Shown here piece by piece: positions 40,652 to 49,380 of a stretch of DNA of 64,000 nt. Location of the stretch: the NCBI GenBank assembly GCA_964604165.1, contig CAZRYF010000002.1, positions 62,001-126,000 on the forward strand. The letters are read 5' to 3'. Origin of the DNA: JAYZDK01 sp964604165. Its GTDB lineage: Bacteria; Myxococcota_A; UBA796; CAJQPC01. The position numbers were made by a program, and so were the translations under genes. The notes under the pieces were generated by a model. The model saw nothing but the letters and a program-made list of their open reading frames with translations, did no database searches and was not told the origin of the DNA. The first letter of the stretch is position 1. Each line of letters starts with the position of its first letter.

Positions 40652-42046
40652 ATGGCCCTGAACCGACGTGCGTTCCTGAAGACCGCCCTCGGGGCACCCG
40701 CCGCCCTGGCCTTGCCCGGCACCGCCCGGGCAGAAGGCTACGGCAGCCTGGAGACGGACCCGAGAGAGATTCTCGATCTCCCCCCCGGCTTCTCGTATGG
40801 GGTCCTGGACCGACGGGATGAGGAGATGGACGACGGGTACAAGGTGCCCGGCAAGCCCGATGGTATGGCCTGCTTCCAGAATGAAGACGGCCACTACGTG
40901 CTCCTGCGCAACCACGAACTGGATGAGGACGACACGCTCTTGAGCCCCTACCCGGAAGGGGTGCCCCCCCCGGATGAAGCCTATGATCCAATTGCTCTCG
41001 GCGGGGTGAGCCGGCTGGTGATCGACCCCTATGACCTCTCCATCATGTGGAGAAACATGGTGCTCGTAGGCACCATGAAGAACTGCTCCGGCGGACCGAG
41101 CCCTTGGGGTTGGCTCTCTTGCGAGGAAGATGTCTCCACCGGCCATGGCTACGTGTTCTTGTGCGATCCCACCGCCGAGTCGGTCCAAGCCCCCCACCGC
41201 ATCGACGCCTATGGCCGCTTCAACCACGAGGCGGCCGCCGTGGATACCACCACCCACGCCGCATACCTGACCGAGGATCGCGGCGACGGCTGCCTCTATC
41301 GCCTGCTTCCCGAGGATCCGTCTGCGCCCTTCGTGGGCACCCTGTCAGCCCTCAAGGTGAAGGACGAGCCAGCCTTCGACACGGCCCTGGAAATGAGCCT
41401 TGGGGACGTGGTCGAGGTGGAGTGGGTCGACCTGGACGAGCCGGATCCGGCCGCGGACACCTTACGCACCGAGGCGACCAGCAAAGGCGCCGCGTCGTTC
41501 AAGCGGGGAGAAGGTGCCTGGTTTCACGAAGATTCGGTCTGGTTCACGGCCACGAGTGGTGGCCCAGTTGACGGCGGACAGGTCTTTCGCCTGCGCCCGG
41601 CAGAGGGCACCCTCGAGTGCGTGCTGGTGTCCACCAACAAGTGGGTCCTGGACATGCCGGACAACATCACGGTGGCTCCCTGGGGGGAGGTCTTTTTCTG
41701 CGAGGACGGAAGCGCCGACCAGTATGTGCGGGGCATCGACGCCTCCGGCGCCATGTTCGACTTTGCCTACAACGCAGGTTCCACCAGCGAGATCGCCGGC
41801 CTATGTTTTTCACCCGACGGCCGGGTGATGTTCCTGAATCTCCAGCACGACCACATGACCTTGGCCATTACCGGCCCGTTCCCCGGTACCGACGGAGACA
41901 CACAGGACACCGCCGCCTACGGGGCCCCCAAGCAGGGCGGGGGGTGCGGCTGCTCAACCTCCATCGGCGCCCCCGGGCTGGCCGGACTTCTCTCCGCCCT
42001 CGGGCTCGCGCTCATTCGTCGACAGGATTCAGACGAGCAGGCGTAG
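40652..42046 (+). CDS. PhoX/DUF839-family protein with Tat signal and MYXO-CTERM-like tail
   Basis: A 464-residue exported protein. The Tat signal NRRAFLKTALGAPAALALPG is at residues 4-23. The body matches PhoX/DUF839 proteins: NHELDEDD, SCEEDVSTGHGYVF, NHEAAAVDTTTHAAYLTEDR, LLPEDPSAPFVGTLSALK and DNITVAPWGEVFFCEDG, where Glu and Asp residues build a Ca/Fe site in true PhoX phosphatases. The C-terminus has a Cys-Gly-Cys (GGGCGCSTSIGAPG), a hydrophobic stretch (LAGLLSALGLALI) and a basic end (RRQ), the plan of a MYXO-CTERM sorting signal. The ATG at 40652 starts the twin-Arg leader. Function: probably alkaline phosphatase or phosphodiesterase at the cell surface. Confidence 0.88.
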   Translation: MALNRRAFLKTALGAPAALALPGTARAEGYGSLETDPREILDLPPGFSYGVLDRRDEEMDDGYKVPGKPDGMACFQNEDGHYVLLRNHELDEDDTLLSPYPEGVPPPDEAYDPIALGGVSRLVIDPYDLSIMWRNMVLVGTMKNCSGGPSPWGWLSCEEDVSTGHGYVFLCDPTAESVQAPHRIDAYGRFNHEAAAVDTTTHAAYLTEDRGDGCLYRLLPEDPSAPFVGTLSALKVKDEPAFDTALEMSLGDVVEVEWVDLDEPDPAADTLRTEATSKGAASFKRGEGAWFHEDSVWFTATSGGPVDGGQVFRLRPAEGTLECVLVSTNKWVLDMPDNITVAPWGEVFFCEDGSADQYVRGIDASGAMFDFAYNAGSTSEIAGLCFSPDGRVMFLNLQHDHMTLAITGPFPGTDGDTQDTAAYGAPKQGGGCGCSTSIGAPGLAGLLSALGLALIRRQDSDEQA

Positions 42047-42110
42047 GGTTTCGGTCCTTCTCGCGTTATGTTTCGGGCCCGCCGGGCCTTGACCCGGAAC
42101 CCACGTCTCC

Positions 42111-42851
42111 ATGTTCGATACCATCGGAAAACCCAGGAAGGTAAACCGGCGACGCCAGGCAGGTGCGCTGGCGCTGGCGCTCGTTTTGATGCTGTCCATG
42201 GGATCTGCCATGTTGATCGCTGGCGCCCAATACGTCGAAGAGGTGGTGGCCGATGACCCCATCGAGGTGACCTTCCTGGACGAGCTGGCCCCCCCTCCCC
42301 CACCGCCGCCTCCCCCGCCGCCTGCCTCCACCTCGTCTTCTGAAGACGAAGAGGAGGAGGAGGAGGAGGAGGAAGAAGAAGAGGAGGAGGAAGAAGAAGA
42401 GCCCGACGAGGTGGAGGATCTCCCCGAGGAGATTCCAGAGGAGATCCCGGAGGAGAAGCCCAAGGGCGTCGAGGGTGGCGTCGAGGGTGGTGTCGAGGGC
42501 GGCGTGGTCGGCGGCGTGATCGGCGGCGTCGAGGGCGGTGTGCTTGGCGGGCAGCTGGGTGGCACCGGCGTCAAGGCCGTCCACTGGTCGGAGGTGCGAG
42601 TGAAGCGCCGGGTGAGCCCTCGCTATCCCCCGGCGGCCCAGCAAATGAACCTCGGCAACGTGGACTGTCGGGTGCGCTTCTTTATCGATGAGAAGGGCCG
42701 GCCCTACGACATCCTCTTCGATGCCTGTCCCAACCTGTTTCGCGACTCAGCCATGAAAGCCGCCCAGAACTGGCGCTTCTACCCCATGAAGGTAGAAGGC
42801 AAGGCGATTCGCGCCCAATTCGTTCTCAACATCAAGTACCGGCTGCACTGA
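42111..42851 (+). CDS. TonB family protein with poly-Pro and poly-Glu linker
   Basis: A 246-residue TonB. The N-terminal cytoplasmic tail and transmembrane helix (ALALALVLMLSMGSAMLIAGA, about 18-38) are followed by 11 prolines, a run of acidic residues (about 18 Glu) and a Gly-Val rich part with GGVEGG/GGVVGG repeats, which span the periplasm. The C-terminal ~90 residues are the TonB domain (SPRYPPAAQQMNLGNVDCRV, DEKGRPYDILFDACP, AAQNWRFYP). It transduces proton-motive energy to outer-membrane receptors with ExbB/ExbD encoded downstream. No TonB-dependent receptor is in the window. Long simple repeats make its length hard to trust. Confidence 0.92.
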   Translation: MFDTIGKPRKVNRRRQAGALALALVLMLSMGSAMLIAGAQYVEEVVADDPIEVTFLDELAPPPPPPPPPPPASTSSSEDEEEEEEEEEEEEEEEEEEPDEVEDLPEEIPEEIPEEKPKGVEGGVEGGVEGGVVGGVIGGVEGGVLGGQLGGTGVKAVHWSEVRVKRRVSPRYPPAAQQMNLGNVDCRVRFFIDEKGRPYDILFDACPNLFRDSAMKAAQNWRFYPMKVEGKAIRAQFVLNIKYRLH

Positions 42852-42884
42852 TGTGGCCGTTCAACCGCTCCTCGGAGGTTCACA

Positions 42885-43571
42885 ATGACTTTTGATATGG
42901 CCACCATGTGGCATGAGATGGGATGGATCGCCAAAGGCGTCGTCATCTGTCTGCTGATCATGGCCCTGATGTCCATCTACGTGGGCATCGAGCGCTGGGT
43001 CTCTTTGAAGAAGGCCCGGGATGCGTCTCGCGAGCTGGCGACCAAGCTCGGCGAGTGCCTGGGATCCGCCAACCTCAACGGGGCGCTGAGTGCCACCGAG
43101 AGCGAGGAGTTCAAGCTCTCCTACCTCGGACACATCATGGGTCCTGGACTCAAGGAAGTGGCCGAGCGGCTCGACCGGTTTGGCATCGACGCCAGCAGCC
43201 GCAGCATGGAGCGAGCCTCCATCCAGGAGTCTCGCGACCTGCGCCGGGGGATGAACATCCTGGCCACCGTGGGTTCCACCGCCCCCTTCGTGGGATTGGT
43301 GGGCACCATCTTCGGCATCATCAACGCCTTCCAGGGCATGGCCGAGACTGGCTCGGGAGAGCTGACCGCCATCGCCGGCGGAATCGCCGAGGCTCTGATC
43401 ACCACCTGCGTAGGCATCGCCGTCGCCATCCTCGGGGTCTGGCTCTACAACTACTTCAACGCCCGCATCGACCAAATCACCGATGAAATCAGCATCTCCA
43501 TCCAAGAGTTCCTGGACTGGTGCGAAAAACAGGTCCAGGCCCGCATCGACGGCAACCTCCCCACAGCCTGA
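42885..43571 (+). CDS. exbB: ExbB/TolQ-type proton channel subunit
   Basis: A 228-residue MotA/TolQ/ExbB family membrane protein. TM1 lies at about 11-32 (MGWIAKGVVICLLIMALMSI), with the conserved TM2/TM3 region NILATVGSTAPFVGLVGTIF and GGIAEALITTCVGIAVAILG. The Thr in STAPFVGL and the Gly-rich helix packing match ExbB. It forms the stator with the two ExbD proteins. It follows tonB after 33 bp, in one operon. Confidence 0.94.
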   Translation: MTFDMATMWHEMGWIAKGVVICLLIMALMSIYVGIERWVSLKKARDASRELATKLGECLGSANLNGALSATESEEFKLSYLGHIMGPGLKEVAERLDRFGIDASSRSMERASIQESRDLRRGMNILATVGSTAPFVGLVGTIFGIINAFQGMAETGSGELTAIAGGIAEALITTCVGIAVAILGVWLYNYFNARIDQITDEISISIQEFLDWCEKQVQARIDGNLPTA

Positions 43572-43586
43572 TCCGGAGACAACCCC

Positions 43587-44003
43587 ATGGCCATGCAGGT
43601 CGGAGACAGCAAAGGCGGCGCAATCGCCGACATCAACGTCACTCCCCTTGTGGATGTGGTGTTGGTGCTGCTCGTGATCTTCATGGTGGTCTCCCACATG
43701 CTCACCTCCGGGGTGGATGTGCCGCTTCCCATCGCCAAGACCGCCCGCCAGGCCCAGGACAGCGGGCAGCACCTGGTGGTCTCCATCACGGAGGCCGGCG
43801 CCATCTTCGTGGACACCCGCCAGGTCAGCCTGGAGACCCTCATCGACGAGGTCAATGTCGAGTTCCGAAAGGACCCGAACGCCGCCATCCTCATCAAGGG
43901 CGACCAGACCCTGCACTATGGTGAGGTCCGGGCGGTCATGGACACCCTGGCTGAAGGCGGCATGACCACCCTCCTCCTCGCGACCGAGAAGGAGGAGAAC
44001 TGA
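43587..44003 (+). CDS. exbD: ExbD/TolR-type protein, first copy
   Basis: A 138-residue ExbD/TolR with the conserved N-terminal TM preceded by INVTPLVDVVLVLLVIFM; the Asp in PLVDV is the essential proton-carrying residue. A periplasmic domain follows (SGQHLVVSITEAGAIFVD, LIDEVNVEFRKDP). It ends in a 1-base overlap with the second exbD (TGATG). It is paired with the ExbB just upstream. Confidence 0.94.
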   Translation: MAMQVGDSKGGAIADINVTPLVDVVLVLLVIFMVVSHMLTSGVDVPLPIAKTARQAQDSGQHLVVSITEAGAIFVDTRQVSLETLIDEVNVEFRKDPNAAILIKGDQTLHYGEVRAVMDTLAEGGMTTLLLATEKEEN

Positions 44004-44482
44004 TGGGCTTTTCCATGAAGGGCAAGTCCCAGCCCCAGTCAGAGATCAACGTCACGCCGCTCATCGATGTGGTGCTGGTCCTGCTGATCATCTTCATGGT
44101 CATCACCCCTCGGGTGGTCCACGAAATGTCCGCGAACCTTCCTTCCCAACACCAACCCATCAAGCGCCCCAAGACTCCCAGCACACAGCTTGTGGTGGCA
44201 GCCTACGACAACGGCGACCTGGCCTTGAACACCCGAGTCATGGGCCGGGACGATCTCCACAAGGACCTCCGCGGCCGGCTTCGCGCCCGGCCCAGCAAGG
44301 TGGTGTTCCTCGACGCGCACCCAAACCTGCCCTACGGCCACGTCATCAGCGTCATGGACCTGGTCCGGGACGCTGGGGCAGAGCGAGTTGGTATGGCCCG
44401 ACTCAAGGACGACGGACCCGCCCGCGCGGTCCCGGCCGATGAGACTGGCGACGAGGCCGAGCCCTCGTCGGAGTCCGGTTGA
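44003..44482 (+). CDS. exbD: ExbD/TolR-type protein, second copy
   Basis: A 159-residue paralogue of the preceding gene, with SEINVTPLIDVVLVLLIIFMV and the conserved Asp in PLIDV. The periplasmic part (TQLVVAAYDNGDLALNTR, FLDAHPNLPYGHVISVMD) diverges from copy 1, and a Pro/Ala/Glu-rich tail follows. ExbD works as a dimer, so two different copies may form a heterodimer as in some Deltaproteobacteria (inference). It overlaps the ispA start by 4 bases (TTGA). Confidence 0.93.
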   Translation: MGFSMKGKSQPQSEINVTPLIDVVLVLLIIFMVITPRVVHEMSANLPSQHQPIKRPKTPSTQLVVAAYDNGDLALNTRVMGRDDLHKDLRGRLRARPSKVVFLDAHPNLPYGHVISVMDLVRDAGAERVGMARLKDDGPARAVPADETGDEAEPSSESG

Positions 44483-45339
44483 CCCCTCGTCTGCAGGACT
44501 GGGCATCCCCTCGCCGAGAGTGGTTCGAGCAGGCCCTGCAGGCCCTGTTTGCGGACAGCTGGCCCACGACGTTTGGAGAGATGTGCGCCTATCCACTGCG
44601 CACGGGCGGCAAGAGAATGCGGCCACTGCTGGTGCTGGCCGCATACGAAGCGGTCGCCCGAAACCCCAGGGACTGGAAGCCAGCGCTGGCGCCCTGCATG
44701 GCCATCGAGCTTGTGCACACCTACTCCCTGGTCCACGACGATCTCCCCTGCATGGACGACGATTCAGAGCGACGAGGCCGACCCGCCGTCCACGTGAAGT
44801 TCGGCGATGGAGCGGCGGTGCTTGTGGGCGACGCGCTCCTCACGGAGGCCTTTGGTGTACTGACCCGTGCCAGCGGGCTCTCCCCTCAACAACGCATCGA
44901 CCTCATGGCCTCGCTCTCCCTGGCAGCGGGCCACAAGGGCATGATCGGTGGACAGGCAGGGGACCTTGCGCTGGGAGGCCCGGTGGTGGACGCGGAGTCG
45001 CTGCTGGAAGTCCACCGGCGAAAGACCGGCGCCCTGATTCGATCCGCCTGCGAGATGGGCACCATCGCCGGGGCCGGCTGGCCGGACGAGAGGGCCGCGC
45101 TGGTTCGGTACGGAGAAGCGGTGGGACTTGCCTTTCAGCTGGTAGATGACCTGTTGGACATGGACCAGGATCAAGGAGACGGTTGCCCGCCGTCCCATCC
45201 CGAAATGGTGGGCGTTGAGGAGACACGGGACCAAGCCCGCAGGCTGCTTGAGGAGGCACTTTCCGTCCTCGAGGAGCTGCCCGGCCCGGTGGAACCGTTG
45301 GCCAAGCTGGCTCACTACACCCTGGAACGCACGTTCTAA
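44479..45339 (+). CDS. ispA: Polyprenyl (farnesyl-type) diphosphate synthase
   Basis: A 286-residue short-chain isoprenyl diphosphate synthase starting with TTG at 44479 inside the second exbD stop. Motifs: GGKRMRP, the first Asp-rich motif HDDLPCMDDD near 86-95 with the aspartates needed for Mg2+ binding, RGRPAVHVKFG, and the second Asp motif FQLVDDLLDM. It condenses IPP with DMAPP/GPP to FPP or GGPP in terpenoid, quinone and undecaprenyl synthesis. It lies directly before tlyA; dxs, which often sits between them, is absent. Confidence 0.93.
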   Translation: MTPRLQDWASPRREWFEQALQALFADSWPTTFGEMCAYPLRTGGKRMRPLLVLAAYEAVARNPRDWKPALAPCMAIELVHTYSLVHDDLPCMDDDSERRGRPAVHVKFGDGAAVLVGDALLTEAFGVLTRASGLSPQQRIDLMASLSLAAGHKGMIGGQAGDLALGGPVVDAESLLEVHRRKTGALIRSACEMGTIAGAGWPDERAALVRYGEAVGLAFQLVDDLLDMDQDQGDGCPPSHPEMVGVEETRDQARRLLEEALSVLEELPGPVEPLAKLAHYTLERTF

Positions 45340-45342
45340 CGA

Positions 45343-46116
45343 ATGGCTCGCATCCGCCTGGACCTTTTGCTCGTAGAGCGCTCCCTGGTCCCCAGTCGAC
45401 AGCGGGCACAGGGGTTGATCCTCGCGGGCCGTGTCCTGGTGAACGACGTCCCGGTGACCAAGGCCGGGGCCCAGATGCGGCCCGATGCAGAGGTGCGCAT
45501 CCGAGGGGAGGACCTCCCCTTCGTCTCTCGTGGGGGGTTGAAGCTCGCGGCCGCTCTGGACACATTTGATATGCCCGTGGCGGGAGCCATCTGTGCCGAT
45601 CTCGGCGCCTCCACGGGAGGGTTCACAGACTGCCTTCTCCAGCGAGGGGCTGCGCACATCTTTGCCATCGACGTGGGGTACGGGCAGCTGGACTGGAAGC
45701 TGAGAAACGATGAGCGCGTAGAGGTCATGGAGCGCACCAACGCCCGCCACCTCACGTCCCTCCCCCAGGCCCCCTCCCTTATCGTGGGGGACCTCTCCTT
45801 CATCTCCCTGGAGAAGATCCTCCCGGCTATCGGACAGATTGCCGCCCCGGGGGCACACTGCGTGCTCCTGGTGAAGCCCCAATTCGAGGTGGGACGCGAG
45901 CACGTGGGCAAAGGGGGGCGGGTGCGAGACGACTCCGCCCGCCTGGCGGCCGTGAAGCGCATTCTGGAAGGAGCTCGCACCCAGGGATTCGACGTGCTCG
46001 GAGAGCTGGAGAGCCCGATTCCAGGGGCCAAAGCCGGAAACATCGAGCACCTGGTGTGGCTGCGCGTGCCCGGAGCCACGCGTGATATCTTGGCCTGCCA
46101 AGAGGAGACCGCATGA
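45343..46116 (+). CDS. tlyA: TlyA family rRNA 2'-O-methyltransferase
   Basis: A 257-residue TlyA. An S4 RNA-binding domain occupies residues 1-60 (MARIRLDLLLVERSLVPSR, FVSRGGLKLA). The methyltransferase part has AdoMet motif I ADLGASTGGFTDCLLQRGA and the FtsJ-like stretch PSLIVGDLSFISLEKILP, with KPQFEVGREHVGKGG near the end. TlyA methylates 16S C1409 and 23S C1920; some members are called hemolysin A. The gene overlaps the following lipoprotein gene by 4 bases (ATGA). Confidence 0.94.
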   Translation: MARIRLDLLLVERSLVPSRQRAQGLILAGRVLVNDVPVTKAGAQMRPDAEVRIRGEDLPFVSRGGLKLAAALDTFDMPVAGAICADLGASTGGFTDCLLQRGAAHIFAIDVGYGQLDWKLRNDERVEVMERTNARHLTSLPQAPSLIVGDLSFISLEKILPAIGQIAAPGAHCVLLVKPQFEVGREHVGKGGRVRDDSARLAAVKRILEGARTQGFDVLGELESPIPGAKAGNIEHLVWLRVPGATRDILACQEETA

Positions 46117-48128
46117 AGCCCACTTTCTCCGTGGCCCTGGTGCTCGGCGCCAACCTGTTCGCGGGTGCCTGCACGTTCGTGGGAGAGGCCGAGTACCGCA
46201 AGCGACTCACGGAAATGGACGATGACGGGGACGGATTCGCGCTGGATGGGGGCGGCGACGAGTCACAGATTGACTGCGATGACTCGAACTCCGAGATCAA
46301 CCCAGGGGTGGAGGAAACCTGGTACGACGGCATCGATCAGAATTGCGACGGTAAAAACGACTACGACCAGGACGGCGATGGATACTACGCCGAGATTCCG
46401 GACGACCCGTACCCGGACTGCGACGACACAGACAACCTGGTCCACCCGGACGCCACAGACACCTGGTACGACGGAATCGACTCAGACTGCGCTGGCGACG
46501 ACGACTTCGATGCAGACGGAGACACCCATTGTCCCCAGGGAATGGACGCGGATGCCGGCCGTCTCTGCCAGGACTGCAACGACACGGACGCACTCATCTT
46601 TGTGGGTGCAACGGATACCTGGTACGACGGCATCGACTCGGACTGCGCCGAAGACGACGACTTTGACGCGGACCTCGACGGTCAGTGCCACCTGGACCAC
46701 TCCACGGCAGCCGGCCGAACCTGTGAAGACTGCAATGATGAAAGCGACCAGATCTACTTCGGGGCCCCCGACACCTGGTACGACGGCATCGACTCGGACT
46801 GCGGAGGGGAAAACCTCGACTTTGACCAGGATGGAGACGGGTTCGACTGCAACGACGACCCGGCTGTGACCGGTGACTGTGATGGCCACACCGGCACCGA
46901 CTGTGACGACACAGACCCCACCACCTACGAGGGCGCCCTGGAACAGCTAAGCGACACCGTAGACCATGACTGCGATGGTGACGGCGCCCGTTTTCTCGTG
47001 GCCGAGCTGCTCGACTATTCCTGGACCAACCCCCAAAGCGCGGTGTTGGCGGCCAACGACACGGACGTCTATCTGTCGGTTGTGACAGAACAAGTGCTCG
47101 ACAACCCAAACAACACCAGCCACTTTGATACCGCCGCCGCGCTGCGCTGGTCTCGGTTCAACCTGGAGGACGGGCCCCAGGAGCTGGTGTTGTGGCAGAA
47201 CTGGGTAACCGCAGACCAGGTGTCCATGACCCCAGGACAGGGGTTCTACATCACCAATTCCCACATCTACGGAGTGACCGGAAGCAACTTTGGAGCCAGC
47301 CGCTATCTGGACTTCTCAGAATACAGCTTGATTACACAGACCAAGGTCGGCTTGTCCAAGTCCCACAATGCAGGGGAGGCAACCTATTGCCCTGCGCAGA
47401 ACTGCCCGCCCTTGAATGCGTTTTCCGACATCTCCCTGGACATCGATGGGACCAACAGCGTGGTGCACATCCTTGGCTGTGACCAGGATGACACCGGGAG
47501 CTTCCAATACCTGAGACTGAACAGCGCTGAACGGCAGCTCGGCCAGCTCGAGCCGAGCAACCCCAGCAGCCTGGAGAACGGCACCGACTTGTTTGGCGCC
47601 CGCCCATCGTCTTGTCAGGTCTCGGTACAGTCAGGGACCACAGGCGGTGTCATCCTGGCAGATGAAGCCCAAGGGGGGCGCCACACGGAGTGGAGCTTCG
47701 AACTCGGGAGCACCACAGGGTTTGACCCCTCTGTGGTGTCATTCGACAACACCCTGCCCGTGGACGATGTGTCCCGGTATGTGGACTTCTCCGGTGGCAC
47801 AACCCACATTGTGGTCACAAGCAGCACCAACCGGATCTACGTAGTGCAAGGGGGCAGCCAGCAGAGCATCACGCCAGCCTCTGGCAATACCCCGGTACAA
47901 GCGACCGCAGCCGAGGACAGCGGTGGCCAGATCTACGTGGCATGGGCCGAACAGAACGGCGACGTGGGCCTGGCTTGGGGCACCATGGGGGGCGGTTTTT
48001 TCAACCAGGCCTCGGTGAACACCGGTGTCAGCGCAGACGAAGTCCACATCGCCGTCCCGGATGGCACCCATGTGCTGCTGGCCGTACTGGGCGAAGGTCA
48101 GGTCCACGCTGGTATCGCGGTGCAGTAG
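46113..48128 (+). CDS. MopE-like lipoprotein with WYDGID metal-binding repeats
   Basis: A 671-residue surface lipoprotein. The signal peptide ends with ANLFAGAC, a lipobox. Residues ~25-290 contain five copies of the MopE-type motif, four of them well conserved (TWYDGIDSDC preceded by CDD and followed by D-x-D), typical of Myxococcota and of the copper-binding MopE of Methylococcus. Clusters of Asp (DQDGDGYY, DADGDTHC) could bind Ca or other metals. The C-terminal ~370 residues form a beta-rich domain resembling a propeller or carbohydrate-binding fold. Translationally coupled to tlyA. The metal bound is not known. Confidence 0.85.
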   Translation: MKPTFSVALVLGANLFAGACTFVGEAEYRKRLTEMDDDGDGFALDGGGDESQIDCDDSNSEINPGVEETWYDGIDQNCDGKNDYDQDGDGYYAEIPDDPYPDCDDTDNLVHPDATDTWYDGIDSDCAGDDDFDADGDTHCPQGMDADAGRLCQDCNDTDALIFVGATDTWYDGIDSDCAEDDDFDADLDGQCHLDHSTAAGRTCEDCNDESDQIYFGAPDTWYDGIDSDCGGENLDFDQDGDGFDCNDDPAVTGDCDGHTGTDCDDTDPTTYEGALEQLSDTVDHDCDGDGARFLVAELLDYSWTNPQSAVLAANDTDVYLSVVTEQVLDNPNNTSHFDTAAALRWSRFNLEDGPQELVLWQNWVTADQVSMTPGQGFYITNSHIYGVTGSNFGASRYLDFSEYSLITQTKVGLSKSHNAGEATYCPAQNCPPLNAFSDISLDIDGTNSVVHILGCDQDDTGSFQYLRLNSAERQLGQLEPSNPSSLENGTDLFGARPSSCQVSVQSGTTGGVILADEAQGGRHTEWSFELGSTTGFDPSVVSFDNTLPVDDVSRYVDFSGGTTHIVVTSSTNRIYVVQGGSQQSITPASGNTPVQATAAEDSGGQIYVAWAEQNGDVGLAWGTMGGGFFNQASVNTGVSADEVHIAVPDGTHVLLAVLGEGQVHAGIAVQ

Positions 48129-48137
48129 CGTTCTGGT

Positions 48138-49340
48138 TCAGTCAGGCCGTGTCGGTGACAGCAATTCCCGGTAGAGCGCCTCGTGCGCTCCTACGACCGC
48201 ATCCAAACCGAATTCATACAGGTCGGTCCGCCGCGCGTTCTCTGCCATTCGAGACCTCAAACCTGGGTTCGTCAGCAAGGACAATACGCGATCGGCCAAC
48301 GCGGCTACGTCCCCGGCCTGAGCAAGCCACCCCTGGCTCCCGTGCTGCAAGACCTCCTCGTGCCCCCCCACGCGCGTGGTGACCACGGGTACGCCAGAGG
48401 CCAAAGCCTCCACCACCGTACGAGAGAGCCCCTCAAAGTGGGAAGGCAAAAGGTACACGTCAAAGGCATTGTAAAGGGGGGCCACGTCGTCGCGTTGCCC
48501 AAGCCAGATCAAGACACCGTCGAGGCCAGCCCTTGTCGCTGCCACTCGCACCTCTTCCCTCATTGGACCCGTCCCGGCCCAGACAAATCGAGCATGTGGC
48601 TGGGCCTCATGCACGCGCTTCACAATGGAGAGAAGGTCGAAGGGTGCCTTCGCAGCGCTGATTTCTGCGACAGTGCCCACCAGCGGAGTATTGGGTCCTA
48701 TTCCTAGCTCGGCACGAACCTCCATCCGACGCTCCGGGCTTTCACCGAAAGGAGAGAGATCGATGCCAGACCGAACCAACCGGTAATCACCAGCTTCCCC
48801 GATCCCACGAGAGACCCCCTCCTCAATCGTGGCATTGGACACTCCAAGGGTACAGTCGGTTGCCCTGACGAGGAGTCTCTCCATTCCCACAAAGGCAGAG
48901 GCAACAAGAGGATGGTTCGCATGGCAGAAGGGCCACCTACGAGCGGAGTGAACCACCCAGGGCACCCCGACCCGTCTCGCCGCAAGCCTTCCCAGCACGC
49001 CCGCTTTGGACATGTGGGTGTGAACCAATGCGGGCCTCAGGTTTCGAAAGAGCCGGATCGTCTCGACCAGGGCTTTCAGGTCTCGACCAGGGCGCACAGA
49101 TCGCACCATGGATGGCACCTCGTGTACAGGTATCGAGCGCTCCGTCAGGAACTGCAAGAGGGAGTCCTCCCGGCCAGCGACCCTTCCCCCACGACGAGAA
49201 AATGCCAGCTGGACATTCCAGCCTCTGGATCGCAGCTGTGCGCAAATGTGCGCCACGGCCCGCTGTGCTCCGGACAACTCCAGATTGGTCAACATGTGAA
49301 CAACAGGGTCGGTCGAAGGGGTGCCCAGGGCTCGGCTCAT
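48138..49340 (-). CDS. Family 4 glycosyltransferase
   Basis: A 400-residue GT-B glycosyltransferase. The N-terminal acceptor domain begins VVHMLTNLELSGAQRAVAHI and has VHTHMSKAGVLGRLAAR. The C-terminal donor domain has the GT4 landmarks VGTVAEISAAKAPFD, FVWAGTGPMREEV and LLPSHFEGLSRTVVEALASGVPVV, with the E-x7-E motif binding the nucleotide sugar. It is retaining and likely adds a hexose to an exopolysaccharide. It ends 9 bp from the convergent MopE-like gene. Confidence 0.93.
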   Translation of the reverse strand: MSRALGTPSTDPVVHMLTNLELSGAQRAVAHICAQLRSRGWNVQLAFSRRGGRVAGREDSLLQFLTERSIPVHEVPSMVRSVRPGRDLKALVETIRLFRNLRPALVHTHMSKAGVLGRLAARRVGVPWVVHSARRWPFCHANHPLVASAFVGMERLLVRATDCTLGVSNATIEEGVSRGIGEAGDYRLVRSGIDLSPFGESPERRMEVRAELGIGPNTPLVGTVAEISAAKAPFDLLSIVKRVHEAQPHARFVWAGTGPMREEVRVAATRAGLDGVLIWLGQRDDVAPLYNAFDVYLLPSHFEGLSRTVVEALASGVPVVTTRVGGHEEVLQHGSQGWLAQAGDVAALADRVLSLLTNPGLRSRMAENARRTDLYEFGLDAVVGAHEALYRELLSPTRPD

Positions 49341-49380
49341 TTCAGCACTTCAAGTTGCCAACGATTGTGTTGACCCAACG

